From: CAZCFB01 sp964511535
GTDB lineage: Bacteria > Myxococcota_A > Polyangia > GCA-2747355 > CAZCFB01
Length of the DNA stretch: 45,234 nucleotides
Direction: 5' to 3'
Assembly: GCA_964511535.1 (NCBI GenBank)
Contig: CAZEFW010000064.1
Span: 1 to 45,234, forward strand
The number at the start of each line of letters is the position of its first letter. The first letter of the stretch is position 1. This document shows, piece after piece, positions 7,121 through 15,560 of this stretch. The position numbers and the translations under genes are program-made. Below the pieces are notes generated by a model. The model was not told the DNA's origin, made no database searches, and was given only the letters and a program-made list of their open reading frames with translations.

Positions 7121-9115
7121 TCAGGCGCGCTGGTAGGTGGCCCGGAGCTCGCGGCGCATGAGCTTGTTGCTGGCGGTGCGCGGCAGCTCGGGCACGAGCA
7201 CGAGGTCGTGGATCTTGAACAGCGGGTTCAGCTCCCGGGCCAGCAGGCGGCCGAGGTCCCGCTTCAGCTCGGCGACATCGGGCTCGCCGCTGGGCACCAC
7301 GAAGACCACGAGCCGCTCGGGGCCGCCGCCTTCGGCCTGGGTGGCCACGGCGGCGCTCTCGTACACCTCCGTGTGGCGGTCGAGCACCTGCTCAATCTCG
7401 GGGGATCCCACCTTGACCCCCCCGAGGTTCATGGCGTCATCCGCGCGGCCGTGGGCCTTGTAGAAGCCGCGCGCCAGGCGCAGCACCTGATCCCCGTGCC
7501 GTCGCAGCAGCTGACCCCGCGGGCCCGGTGGGCACCCCTCGTAATATTCGGCGTGGTGGTCCTTGTTGAGCAGCCGCTGGGAGAGGCCCAGGGCCGGCGG
7601 GCAGAGATAGAGCTGCCCCATCTCGCCAACCGCGGCCTCCCGGTCGCCTTCGTCGAGCAGCACGATGTCGATGCCCAGGGCGGCGGTGGTGAAGGTGGCG
7701 GGCGAGGCGTGCTGCAGCACGGTCCCGGTGATGTGACCGCCGCCGATCTCCGTGCCGCCGCAATACTCGATCACCGGCGCCCGGTAGCGCGCGCGGCTCA
7801 TGAGCCAGAGGTAATCCTCCTGGCTGGACGGCTCGCCGGTGCTGCTGAACACGCGGACGTTGGTCCAGTCGGTCTGCTCCAGCGCGCCGGAGGATCGCCA
7901 GGCCCGCACCAGCGAGGGGACGACGCCGAGCATGGAGACCTCGGCCTGCTGGACGAACCGGGCGAATTGAGCGCCCATGGGCGCCCCCTCGAACAGGGCC
8001 ATGGTGGCCCCGTTGATGAAGGACGAGAAGACCAGCCAGGGCCCCATCATCCAGCCGATGTTCGTGGGCCACGCCACCACGTCCCCCGGTCGGATGTCCT
8101 GGTGCAGGTGCCCATCCATGGCGCACTTGATGGGGGTCAGCTGGGTCCACGGGATCGCCTTGGGCGTGCTCGTGGTGCCCGAGGAGAAGAGCACGTTGAG
8201 CACCCGGTCAGGATCCCCCGGGCGGTCCTTGCCCTCCCCGGCGGCGCCGAGGAAGTCGTCCCATACCACGTCCCCCGGGCGCAGGTTCGCGACGCTGCCG
8301 TCCTCCGCCGGGATCACCACCGCCCCGGGGACGCCCGCGGCCCGGACCTGCTCGTAGAGGTTGAAGGTGCGGCCGCCGCGGGTGAACGCCTCGACGGTGA
8401 GCACCGCCCGGGCGCCGCCGAGCTCCACGCGCCGGTAGACCTCGGGCGCAGGGAAGCTGTCAGGGATGGAGACCACCTTCAGGCCGGCGCGCACCACGCC
8501 GAGGTAGGCGGCCACGCACTGCAGGTTCATCGGCATGTACAGCGCGACGCCGTCACCCTCGCGCAGCCCCCGGGCCTCCAGCCCGGCCGCGAACCGCCGC
8601 GACAGGATCTCGAGCTCGCCGTAGCTCAGCACCTCGAGGTCGTCCGTGCCCTCTCGCCCCTGGATAATCGCGGGGGTGTCCGGGTGCTGGCGGAAGCAGG
8701 AGTCCACGATGTTCATGCGCGCCCCGGGGAGCCACCGCGGATTCTCGGCGCCGCCCTCGAGGTCGAGGATCAGATCGGGGCTCAGCTGCAGCATGATGCC
8801 GAGCCGGCGGATCACCGCCTCCCAGAACGCCTCCCGGTTTGCCACGGACCATCCATGAAGCTCGGCGTAGCTGCCGATGTCCTGCTCGCGCATGAGCGCC
8901 GACAGGTTCGACCCCCTGCGCTCTCGATCCCCCGGGCTCCACACCCGGGGCGGCCCGTCATCGCCCGGGCGGCCCGCGTAGTTCTGGCGGAAGAAGCTCA
9001 GCTGCTCCTCGAAGGCCGGCAGCGGCCCGCGCTGGAGCCCGTCCACGTAACAGCGCCACGCCTCATCCTGGGCGGTCGCCTTGGGGCTCAGGGCGCCGCT
9101 GCTCGTCTGATCCAT
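7121..9115 (-). CDS. AMP-forming acyl-CoA synthetase (acetyl/acetoacetyl-CoA synthetase-like)
   Basis: 664 aa, normal for the acetyl-CoA synthetase branch. It activates a carboxylic acid to acyl-AMP and transfers it to CoA. Visible are the phosphate-binding loop SSGTTSTPK near 311-320, TNIGWMMGPW in the central domain, YCGGTEIGGG and RGFYKAHGRADD before the C-terminal domain, and the adenylation lysine in TASNKLMRR (Lys651). The central region resembles the plant AAE17/18-type and acetoacetyl-CoA synthetase-type proteins more than classical Acs; the acid is unknown. An upstream in-frame ATG at 9172 is less likely because it would lie inside the divergent gene's promoter. ATG 9115 has no ribosome binding site but a well-placed promoter, see 9123-9151. 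Confidence 0.85.
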   Translation of the reverse strand: MDQTSSGALSPKATAQDEAWRCYVDGLQRGPLPAFEEQLSFFRQNYAGRPGDDGPPRVWSPGDRERRGSNLSALMREQDIGSYAELHGWSVANREAFWEAVIRRLGIMLQLSPDLILDLEGGAENPRWLPGARMNIVDSCFRQHPDTPAIIQGREGTDDLEVLSYGELEILSRRFAAGLEARGLREGDGVALYMPMNLQCVAAYLGVVRAGLKVVSIPDSFPAPEVYRRVELGGARAVLTVEAFTRGGRTFNLYEQVRAAGVPGAVVIPAEDGSVANLRPGDVVWDDFLGAAGEGKDRPGDPDRVLNVLFSSGTTSTPKAIPWTQLTPIKCAMDGHLHQDIRPGDVVAWPTNIGWMMGPWLVFSSFINGATMALFEGAPMGAQFARFVQQAEVSMLGVVPSLVRAWRSSGALEQTDWTNVRVFSSTGEPSSQEDYLWLMSRARYRAPVIEYCGGTEIGGGHITGTVLQHASPATFTTAALGIDIVLLDEGDREAAVGEMGQLYLCPPALGLSQRLLNKDHHAEYYEGCPPGPRGQLLRRHGDQVLRLARGFYKAHGRADDAMNLGGVKVGSPEIEQVLDRHTEVYESAAVATQAEGGGPERLVVFVVPSGEPDVAELKRDLGRLLARELNPLFKIHDLVLVPELPRTASNKLMRRELRATYQRA

Positions 9116-9122
9116 GCGATAA

Positions 9123-9151
9123 AAAATGACTGCTACCCGGGGCGGGGTCAA
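9123..9151 (-). promoter_or_regulatory. Predicted sigma-70 promoter ending 7 bases before the acyl-CoA synthetase ATG
   Basis: Read on the complement: TTGACC (9146-9151), 17-bp spacer, CATTTT (9123-9128), 7 bases, ATG. The -35 matches consensus at 5 of 6 positions and the spacer is ideal; the -10 is weaker. The geometry predicts a leaderless or nearly leaderless mRNA. Confidence 0.5.
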
Positions 9152-9176
9152 CCTGGCCCGGCGGACAGGCAAGCGA

Positions 9177-9189
9177 TAAACTGATGCGC
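9177..9189 (+). promoter_or_regulatory. Predicted leaderless promoter -10 box (TAAACT) for the 9190 gene
   Basis: TAAACT at 9177-9182 lies 7 bases before ATG 9190. An earlier in-frame ATG (9184) directly abuts the box, so the second ATG is the better start under this model. Confidence 0.4.
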
Positions 9190-10830
9190 ATGACGTATTG
9201 GAATACCCGGGGGCGCCACGCGGCGCCCTTTCTTTGTCTGCTGGTCACAGCCCTGTGCATCGGCGGCGGCTGCCACCTCGTCTTCCCCTACCAGGACCAG
9301 CCGCCCGACGCGGCGCTGCCGGCCCCGGACGGCCCGGCCGGGCTCGACGGGGTAAAGCCGAAGCCGGATGTTTCGCGGCCAAAGGACGGCGTCGGGCCTC
9401 AGGTGTGTGGCGACGGGGTCCGCCAGGGGAGCGAGCAGTGCGACTTCGGCAAGGCGAACCTGGACATCCCTGATTCGGCCTGCAGGACTTCGTGCCTCAA
9501 GGCGCGCTGCGGAGACAAGATCATCGACACCGGCGAGGAGTGCGACGGCGCGGTGGAAGGCATCAAGTGCTCCAGTTGCCAGCTGGCCAGCGCCTCCCTG
9601 CTCGGGTTCGACGCGCGGATGATCCACTTCGGCGCCCTCGGCAAGACATGCCCCAAGGTGACCCGCACCGTGGGGGTGCTCAACCCTTCCAGCGTCTCCA
9701 TCAGCGTCAAGAGCGCCAAGCTCGTGGGGTGCCCGTCCCAGGTGACGCTGGACGGTATCCCCACCAACCACTCGCTGCCGCCCAACAGCTCCACCACCCT
9801 GAAGGTCTCGCTCAGCCCGAGCCAGCACGGGGTCTTCTCCTGCGTCCTGGCGCTGCGCAACTCCGACGGCGACCTGCTGCTCCCGATCACCGGCCAGGTC
9901 GCGAGCGGCACCACGCACATCGATCGGCTCGTGCAGCGGTCTCGCAGGATGGTGGATCTGGTGCTGCTGGTGGACAACAGCGCCAGCATGTATGTCCACG
10001 GCAAGAAGCTGGTGAGCGCGGCGCCGAGCATCAGGGCGGCGGCGCTGGCAGAGAAGGCAGACCTCCACCTGGGCGTGTTCGCCATGGAGTCCCTGAGCAC
10101 GCACAAGTCGGGGGCGCTGTTCGGCAGCCCGCCGTACCTGACCCACAAGACCCCCGCCGCCACCTTCGAAGCGGAGGTGAAGAAGCGCCTGAACATGAAG
10201 AGCGGCGCCTCGGGCAGCGAGCAGGGCCTGCTGCGGGTCAAGGAGGGCTTCCGGCCGCCGCTGACCAGCACCACCCGCATTTCATGCGCCGGGAGCTGCC
10301 CAAAGTGGAGCTGGTGCGACGGCAAGCGGTGCCGCGGCCAGAACTGGGGCTTCCGCAGACCTGGCGCGCACCTGGAGCTGATCGTGGCCACCAACGAGGA
10401 CGACAGCTCGAGCCTCGGGGGTGCCCACTACATTTCCTGGTTTCAGCAGCAGGTCAACCCGCTGCTCGGGGCGCACTTCCGCGCGACGACGGTGCTGCCT
10501 GGCAAGTCTTGCCGGGGCGGGGTTGACGAGATCCTGACCTGGCCCATTGTCCAGCGAGGCACGGGCGGCAGGGTCTACGACCTGTGCTCCGCCAGCCTGG
10601 ACGGCGCGTACAAGACGATCTTGAAGGACACCCTCGGGCCTCAGCGGCAGTTCCGCCTGACCCGGCTGGCGGCGCAGACCGCCCAGGCCATCGTGGCGGT
10701 CAAGGTCGGCGGCAAATATATGGCGTCGACGGAGTATATCTGGCACCAGGGGGCCAACGCGCTGGAGCTGAAGAAGGCGCCGGCGGATGGCGCGGTGGTG
10801 GAGGTCAAGTACACGACCCGCTGCAAGTAG
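9190..10830 (+). CDS. VWA-domain lipoprotein with DUF4215-like Cys repeats
   Basis: 546 aa. The signal peptide ends in GGGC, an imperfect lipobox, followed by a Pro/Asp linker. Two repeats, CGDGVRQGSEQCD and CGDKIIDTGEECD, match the DUF4215/myxococcal Cys-rich repeat. Next comes a beta-sandwich-like segment with a CP...C pair, then a von Willebrand A-type domain beginning MVDLVLLVDNSASM, whose DxSxS metal site is intact. WSWCDGKRC lies inside the VWA region. A second VWA lipoprotein is at 22301-24178. Role in adhesion or complex assembly at the surface is inference. Its end faces the phosphoesterase gene 27 bases away. Confidence 0.75.
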   Translation: MTYWNTRGRHAAPFLCLLVTALCIGGGCHLVFPYQDQPPDAALPAPDGPAGLDGVKPKPDVSRPKDGVGPQVCGDGVRQGSEQCDFGKANLDIPDSACRTSCLKARCGDKIIDTGEECDGAVEGIKCSSCQLASASLLGFDARMIHFGALGKTCPKVTRTVGVLNPSSVSISVKSAKLVGCPSQVTLDGIPTNHSLPPNSSTTLKVSLSPSQHGVFSCVLALRNSDGDLLLPITGQVASGTTHIDRLVQRSRRMVDLVLLVDNSASMYVHGKKLVSAAPSIRAAALAEKADLHLGVFAMESLSTHKSGALFGSPPYLTHKTPAATFEAEVKKRLNMKSGASGSEQGLLRVKEGFRPPLTSTTRISCAGSCPKWSWCDGKRCRGQNWGFRRPGAHLELIVATNEDDSSSLGGAHYISWFQQQVNPLLGAHFRATTVLPGKSCRGGVDEILTWPIVQRGTGGRVYDLCSASLDGAYKTILKDTLGPQRQFRLTRLAAQTAQAIVAVKVGGKYMASTEYIWHQGANALELKKAPADGAVVEVKYTTRCK

Positions 10831-10857
10831 CGGCCAGGGTGCCTGCAGGCGTCCGGG

Positions 10858-11673
10858 TCAGCCCGGCGCGGGCATCACCTGTCGGGGCGCGTTCGGATCG
10901 TCGCGCTTGGTCCACTGCCGGGGGTAGCCGAGGGAGACCTCCTCGAACCGCACGCCGTCCCGCTCCTTGGTCCCCGGGACATGGAGGTGCCCCGAGATTA
11001 CCAGGGCGGTGTTGAACTTCGTGTGCCACTGCTCGGTGAGCCGGGTGCCGCACCAGATGGTGAAGCGCGGGATGTAGATCTTGATCAGATCCTCCCGCAG
11101 CGGGAAGTGGCCGGCCATGATCAGCGGCGCGTCCGGGTCCACCTCGGCGAGCCGGGCCTCGGTGACCTTGCACCGCTCGGCGCACCACTCGGCGCGGGAC
11201 GGGAAGGGGTCGCTCTGCAGGTAGTACTCGTCGGTGGACATGACGTTGCTCTTGAGCGCCCAGAACACTGCCATGTCCGCGGGGATGTCGTCCGGCCGGA
11301 AGCTGTAATCGTAGAGCGTGAAGATCGGGGCCAGGGTGTAGGGCCGGCCCTCCACCTCCACCCTCTCGTAGGGGTCCTCGGGGGTGAGCACGTTGCGCTC
11401 CCTGCACAGCTCGAGCAGCGCCTCATACTTGGCCACTCCGCGCAGCTCGGTGTCGCCGCGGCGCGAGACCCACAGGTCATGGTTGCCGGGGCTCCAGGCC
11501 ACGCGCGCGTAGCGGGGGACCAGGGTGTCGAGGGCGAACTCCAGGTCGGAGATGCGGTGGCTGACGTCGCCGGCGATGACGAGCCAGTCATCCGGGTGCT
11601 CCGGGAACCCCTCCAGCAGGCGGCGGTTGGCCGCGAAGTCGAGGTGAAGATCGCTGACGGCGTAAATCTTCAT
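10858..11673 (-). CDS. Calcineurin-like metallophosphoesterase
   Basis: 271 aa, cytoplasmic. All dimetal-site motifs are present: D8-x-H10 (SDLHLD), GD36, GNHD with N64-H65-D66, GHF with H189, and GHLH with H229 and H231. The long insert between GNHD and the C-terminal His motifs (about 70-185) is Tyr/Asp-rich and may define the substrate. ATG 11673 starts directly with the beta-strand MKIYAVSDLHLD; a longer in-frame extension to 11766 would run into the divergent gene's leader. No clear ribosome binding site. Substrate unknown (nucleotide, phosphoprotein or nuclease-like). Confidence 0.85.
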   Translation of the reverse strand: MKIYAVSDLHLDFAANRRLLEGFPEHPDDWLVIAGDVSHRISDLEFALDTLVPRYARVAWSPGNHDLWVSRRGDTELRGVAKYEALLELCRERNVLTPEDPYERVEVEGRPYTLAPIFTLYDYSFRPDDIPADMAVFWALKSNVMSTDEYYLQSDPFPSRAEWCAERCKVTEARLAEVDPDAPLIMAGHFPLREDLIKIYIPRFTIWCGTRLTEQWHTKFNTALVISGHLHVPGTKERDGVRFEEVSLGYPRQWTKRDDPNAPRQVMPAPG

Positions 11674-11768
11674 GGACCCGGCAAGCATGCCACCGATCAG
11701 GCGAGGGGGCCAACGCCGGGCGCGCCGGCAATCTGGCAATCTGGCGATCGATCGGGGAGAATCCAACC

Positions 11769-13634
11769 ATGCACACTCCGCACCGCTGGTTGATTCGAGG
11801 TCTGCTCTGCTTCTCTTTGATGACCACCGCCTGCGCCGGCCCTGCTCGTCGCCCGGTGCGCGCTCCTTCCGACGAGGTCCGCCTCTCGCCCCGTCGTGCC
11901 AAGCTGATGGCTTGCGTCATCCAGGACAAGGGCCTGAAGGTGGCGCGCCAGGCGGCGCCGCAGCTGCGCGTACACCTCGGCGCGGTTGCACGCGCCGTGG
12001 GCAAGCTCCCCGGCAAGGGCAGCGCGTGGACCGACGCCTCCGACGCCGACGAGGCCCGCGTGACCCGGGTGGCCTTGCACCTGGGCCCCATGGGTCCGCG
12101 CGTGGAGGGCGTCGCCGGTGGGCTCGTCGACCTGGCCGAGTTTCTGGTTCGACTCAACGACGCGGGCGACGGTCCGGCCTGGCGTCTGGATCAGGCGAGG
12201 CTGTCCCGCGCCGGCAAGTTCAAGTTCGTCCTGCGGGCAGATCCCGAGCTCCGGACTCCCGTGGTGGAGCGCGCCACCGACCTCGCCGTGGCTCAGCAAA
12301 AGGGAAAGCCGCTGAACAAGGCGGTGGCCGCGACTTGCCCCGCTGCCGTCAAGGCGCCGCCGCTGCCCGCCGAGCAGAAAGGGTCCGCCTGGGCAGCCGC
12401 GACCTTCAAGCCGACGCCGTTCTTCAAGGTCGCCGGAGTCACGGCGCCCCTGGAGGGGGACCTGGCCGCCGCGGTGGACAAGGTGGTGGGACCCGGCGCG
12501 ACGCTGCCCGAGGGCTTCACCGGCGCCCGCCTGTCTGTGAGCAAGGGAGGGGCCTCCCTCTCGTTGCTCTGGCATGACCCGAGCCCCCCGGCGCCCGGCG
12601 CGGTGAAGCGCTGGCTGCGCCACGCCCGGGCGCGGTCGGTGGCGTTCAACCTGCCGCGCTGGCCCTGGCTGGAGCGCGCTGCCCTCGCCCCTCCGTTCCC
12701 CCGCGGCGACGAGGGCTGGGACCTTGCCGGCGTGACCGGCCTGCGCAAGGGCGAGCGGAAGCAGCTGGGGGATGTGCTGGATCTCTGGATCAAGCGCAGG
12801 GACCTGCGCCGCGGGGTGCAGGCGTTCCGCGCGCTGAGCTACCACCAGAAGATCACCGACCTGATCTTCTCGTGTCTCTTCAGGACCATCCAGCCGGCCT
12901 GGCCCTTCGCCCGGGACGGCAGCATCCGTCCCAAGGTGGTGGACGCCGAGCAGCGCGCCGACGAGCAAGCCCGCGGCCTCTCCCGGACGAGCAGGGGGCC
13001 CATGGCCGCCCTGCGCTCCTTCGACGGCTCGCGTGCCGTGTGGCGGCTCCGCCCCGGCGGCCGGAGGCTGAGGAAGCAGAAGCTCAACGCCGCGCTGGAT
13101 CAGTGCAAGGTGTTCGACGCCGTGCAGGTGACGTCAGGTAAGATGGGCGGCCCCTTCGACGGCGATGCGGACGTGGCCCACGCGGCCGGCGCGCGCCCGC
13201 GAGGTCGCCAGGCGGCGGCCATGGCCGACCTCGACCCCTCCTCCAGGGCGCGCAAGCTGCTGCTCCAGGCGCCCAAGATCCGCGCCGACATGGAGCGCCT
13301 GGCCAACCAGGTGAAGGCCTCCGCCGGCAGGCTCCCCGACGCCGAGGCGCTGGGCGATGTGCTGCGCACGGTCACCAACACCGCCAGGCTGCAGCAGCTC
13401 AGGGTGAAGCTGGCGCGCCGGGTCCCCACGCCCCGCTCCAGAGGGCAGGTGCGCCACGCCCTGCTCGAGCTCCAGGTCAACGGCTCGCGCCTGGGCGTGA
13501 TCATGCTGCTCGACACCCTGGCCCGGAGCGACCGCGTGTTGCTGCCCCTCTACTGGCGCTGGGAGGAGATCGGCCAGACCCGCTGGGGAAAGCTGCGCCT
13601 GCTGGTGGACCTGCCGTACCTCCCTGCCGAGTAG
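11769..13634 (+). CDS. Predicted lipoprotein of unknown function, 621 aa
   Basis: Signal peptide with a TTAC lipobox (Cys22). The rest is a long, Ala/Arg/Leu-rich protein in which I recognise no domain. The first half (about 45-300) looks like alternating beta and helix; the last 150 residues are helical and basic, for example LRTVTNTARLQQLRVKLARR. GGGAGAA lies 9 bases before ATG 11769. It sits between a divergent phosphoesterase and, 95 bases downstream, the histidine kinase gene, so it could be a periplasmic partner of the kinase's sensor domain; this is only positional. Confidence 0.65.
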   Translation: MHTPHRWLIRGLLCFSLMTTACAGPARRPVRAPSDEVRLSPRRAKLMACVIQDKGLKVARQAAPQLRVHLGAVARAVGKLPGKGSAWTDASDADEARVTRVALHLGPMGPRVEGVAGGLVDLAEFLVRLNDAGDGPAWRLDQARLSRAGKFKFVLRADPELRTPVVERATDLAVAQQKGKPLNKAVAATCPAAVKAPPLPAEQKGSAWAAATFKPTPFFKVAGVTAPLEGDLAAAVDKVVGPGATLPEGFTGARLSVSKGGASLSLLWHDPSPPAPGAVKRWLRHARARSVAFNLPRWPWLERAALAPPFPRGDEGWDLAGVTGLRKGERKQLGDVLDLWIKRRDLRRGVQAFRALSYHQKITDLIFSCLFRTIQPAWPFARDGSIRPKVVDAEQRADEQARGLSRTSRGPMAALRSFDGSRAVWRLRPGGRRLRKQKLNAALDQCKVFDAVQVTSGKMGGPFDGDADVAHAAGARPRGRQAAAMADLDPSSRARKLLLQAPKIRADMERLANQVKASAGRLPDAEALGDVLRTVTNTARLQQLRVKLARRVPTPRSRGQVRHALLELQVNGSRLGVIMLLDTLARSDRVLLPLYWRWEEIGQTRWGKLRLLVDLPYLPAE

Positions 13635-13702
13635 CTCTCTACCCCAAAGATCCCCGACGCCGACGAGGCCTGCAGCGGCTTGTGGGATGAGCCCCGTTTG
13701 CC

Positions 13703-13732
13703 TATCATGGTGCCATCAGGACAGCGCCCTTG
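13703..13732 (+). promoter_or_regulatory. -10-like TATCAT upstream of the kinase gene, with in-frame ATC and TTG
   Basis: TATCAT (13703-13708) is followed by GGTGCC and then ATC (13715), the same geometry as the leaderless starts elsewhere but with ATC where ATG is expected. TTG at 13730 is in frame with it and has AGGA (13718-13721) 8 bases upstream. Confidence 0.35.
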
Positions 13733-15559
13733 AAGACAGAACCGACGGTGCGCCCGGCGCCGAAGACCGGGAAGCAGCTGTACAGAAGCCTCCGCTGGCA
13801 GGTGAGCACGTTGCTGCTGCTCTCCACCCTCACCGCGGTGGCGCTTACCGCGTTGACCATCCTGTTGGCCACTGCCCTGGCCGCCGGGCCCACCCTCGAG
13901 GTGATCCGGCAGGTGGGCACCATCAACACCGTCCTCGACGACGTGCAGAACCGGGTGGTGCGCCACGGCGCGGTCCTGGATCAGGAGGAGCGGAAGGAGA
14001 TCAAGGCCAAGCTCGACCTGGTGGACGAGCGCCTCAAGGAGATGGGCGATCTCGCCGCGGACAGCCGCCCGGAGGTGCGCCGGTACCGCGCGCTGGTGGA
14101 GCGCTGGCTGGCCCGCGAGGGCGACATCGATGAGGCCGCGCTCAACGAGGCGGCCGTCCCGCTGCTGGCGGCCCATCGCCGGGTCCAGGCGGCGCTGATC
14201 TACAGCGCCTACGGGGCTCGCCCCGAGTGGCTCGACTGGCTGCTCCCCACCATCCCTGGCGGGCTGGCCTGGATCCTGCTCATGTCCGGGCTGAGCGTCT
14301 GGCGCGCCTACCGCATGCGCGGGCAGCTCAGCCAGCCGCTGCAGGTGCTCGCCAACGCCGCCTCGGAGATGCGCGCCGGGACCTTCCGCAAGCAGATGCC
14401 CGAGGTGGAGGGGGTCACGGAGGTGCTGGAGATCCGTGAGAGCATGGAGGCCATGCGCGAGGGCCTGGTCTCCTCCATCTCGAGCCTGGATGAGCGCAAC
14501 GAGGAGCTGAGCACCATCCTGAATAACATGACCGACGGAGTCCTGCTGGTGGGGCTCCGCGGCAAGCTGCTGGAGTTCAACCCGAGCGTGGACCGCCTTT
14601 GGACCACCGCCGGCAGCAAGGGGACCCGCCCGAGAGAGGGCCTGCTGCTGACCGAGGCGTTCCCACGGTTCCCCGATGACATCCTCACCGCCCCGGTGTC
14701 CCGGACGCTGGAGGTGATCATGGATCCGTCGGCCTCGCCGCCCGTGATCTTCGAGATCTCCACCAACCCGATCAAGGGCCAGGAGGAAGCCTCGACCAGC
14801 GCGGGGTATGTGCTGGTGGTCACCGACGTCTCCGCCGCGAGGGAGCTGGAGAAGCTGAAGCTCCACTTCCTGTCCATGGTCACCCACGAGCTGAAGACGC
14901 CCCTCACCTCGGTGCTCGGCTACACCAAGGTGATGCTCATGGGCAAAGGCGGCGAGCTGAGCCCCAAGCAGCGTGAGTACATCAGGATCATCGACGAGCA
15001 GGCGAGCCAGCTGCGCTCGATGATCCAGGACATGCTCGACATGACCCGGCTGGAGGTGGGGAACCTGTCCATCGAGGCCTCACCGGTCCGGGTGGTCGAC
15101 CTGCTGGAGTCGGCCCTCTCCTCCCACATGGCCGCGGCCAAGGTCGCGGGCATCGAGATCGGGCTGGTGACGGGGGAGCTCCAGGACCAGGAGGTGCTGG
15201 GCGACTCCATGCGCCTGAATCAGGTCCTGGGCAACCTGGTGGGCAACGCGCTGAAGTTCACCCCCAAGGGCGGAAGGATCACCCTGCGCGGCGGCGCCGA
15301 GGGCAAGCAGGCCTGGATGTCGGTGGAGGACACCGGCCGCGGCATCCCCCAGGCATCCATCCCCCACCTGTTCGAGAAGTTCTACCAGGTGGAGCGCGGC
15401 GATACGCGCAAATCTGGCGGCGCCGGGCTGGGACTCTATATCTGCCGCGAGCTGGTGCGGCAGATGGGCGGCAGGATCGTCGTAACCTCAGCAAAGGGAA
15501 CGGGCAGCACCTTCAAGGTCTACTTGCCCCTCTTTTCACCCCTGAACAAGAGCGACTGA
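13730..15559 (+). CDS. Membrane sensor histidine kinase (TM-HAMP-PAS-HisKA-HATPase)
   Basis: 609 aa from TTG. TM1 lies about 26-50 and a periplasmic helical sensor about 52-170. TM2 is about 176-192, followed by a HAMP-like region 193-250, a PAS-like domain 255-370, HisKA with phospho-acceptor His386 in SMVTHELKTPLTS, and a catalytic domain. That domain has N-box GNLVGNALKF (501-510), VEDTGRGIP (532-540) and GAGLGLYICREL. All kinase motifs are intact. One base separates its stop from the next gene, an ATPase with a receiver domain, which makes that receiver the obvious phosphotransfer partner. Start choice is uncertain: see the ATC at 13715. Confidence 0.88.
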   Translation: MKTEPTVRPAPKTGKQLYRSLRWQVSTLLLLSTLTAVALTALTILLATALAAGPTLEVIRQVGTINTVLDDVQNRVVRHGAVLDQEERKEIKAKLDLVDERLKEMGDLAADSRPEVRRYRALVERWLAREGDIDEAALNEAAVPLLAAHRRVQAALIYSAYGARPEWLDWLLPTIPGGLAWILLMSGLSVWRAYRMRGQLSQPLQVLANAASEMRAGTFRKQMPEVEGVTEVLEIRESMEAMREGLVSSISSLDERNEELSTILNNMTDGVLLVGLRGKLLEFNPSVDRLWTTAGSKGTRPREGLLLTEAFPRFPDDILTAPVSRTLEVIMDPSASPPVIFEISTNPIKGQEEASTSAGYVLVVTDVSAARELEKLKLHFLSMVTHELKTPLTSVLGYTKVMLMGKGGELSPKQREYIRIIDEQASQLRSMIQDMLDMTRLEVGNLSIEASPVRVVDLLESALSSHMAAAKVAGIEIGLVTGELQDQEVLGDSMRLNQVLGNLVGNALKFTPKGGRITLRGGAEGKQAWMSVEDTGRGIPQASIPHLFEKFYQVERGDTRKSGGAGLGLYICRELVRQMGGRIVVTSAKGTGSTFKVYLPLFSPLNKSD

Positions 15560-15560
15560 A

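Noticed and set aside
7208..9184. 658-codon open frame on the plus strand opposite the acyl-CoA synthetase
   Set aside because: Low-complexity His/Gly/Arg/Ala translation typical of GC-rich antisense shadow; the opposite strand has clear enzyme motifs.
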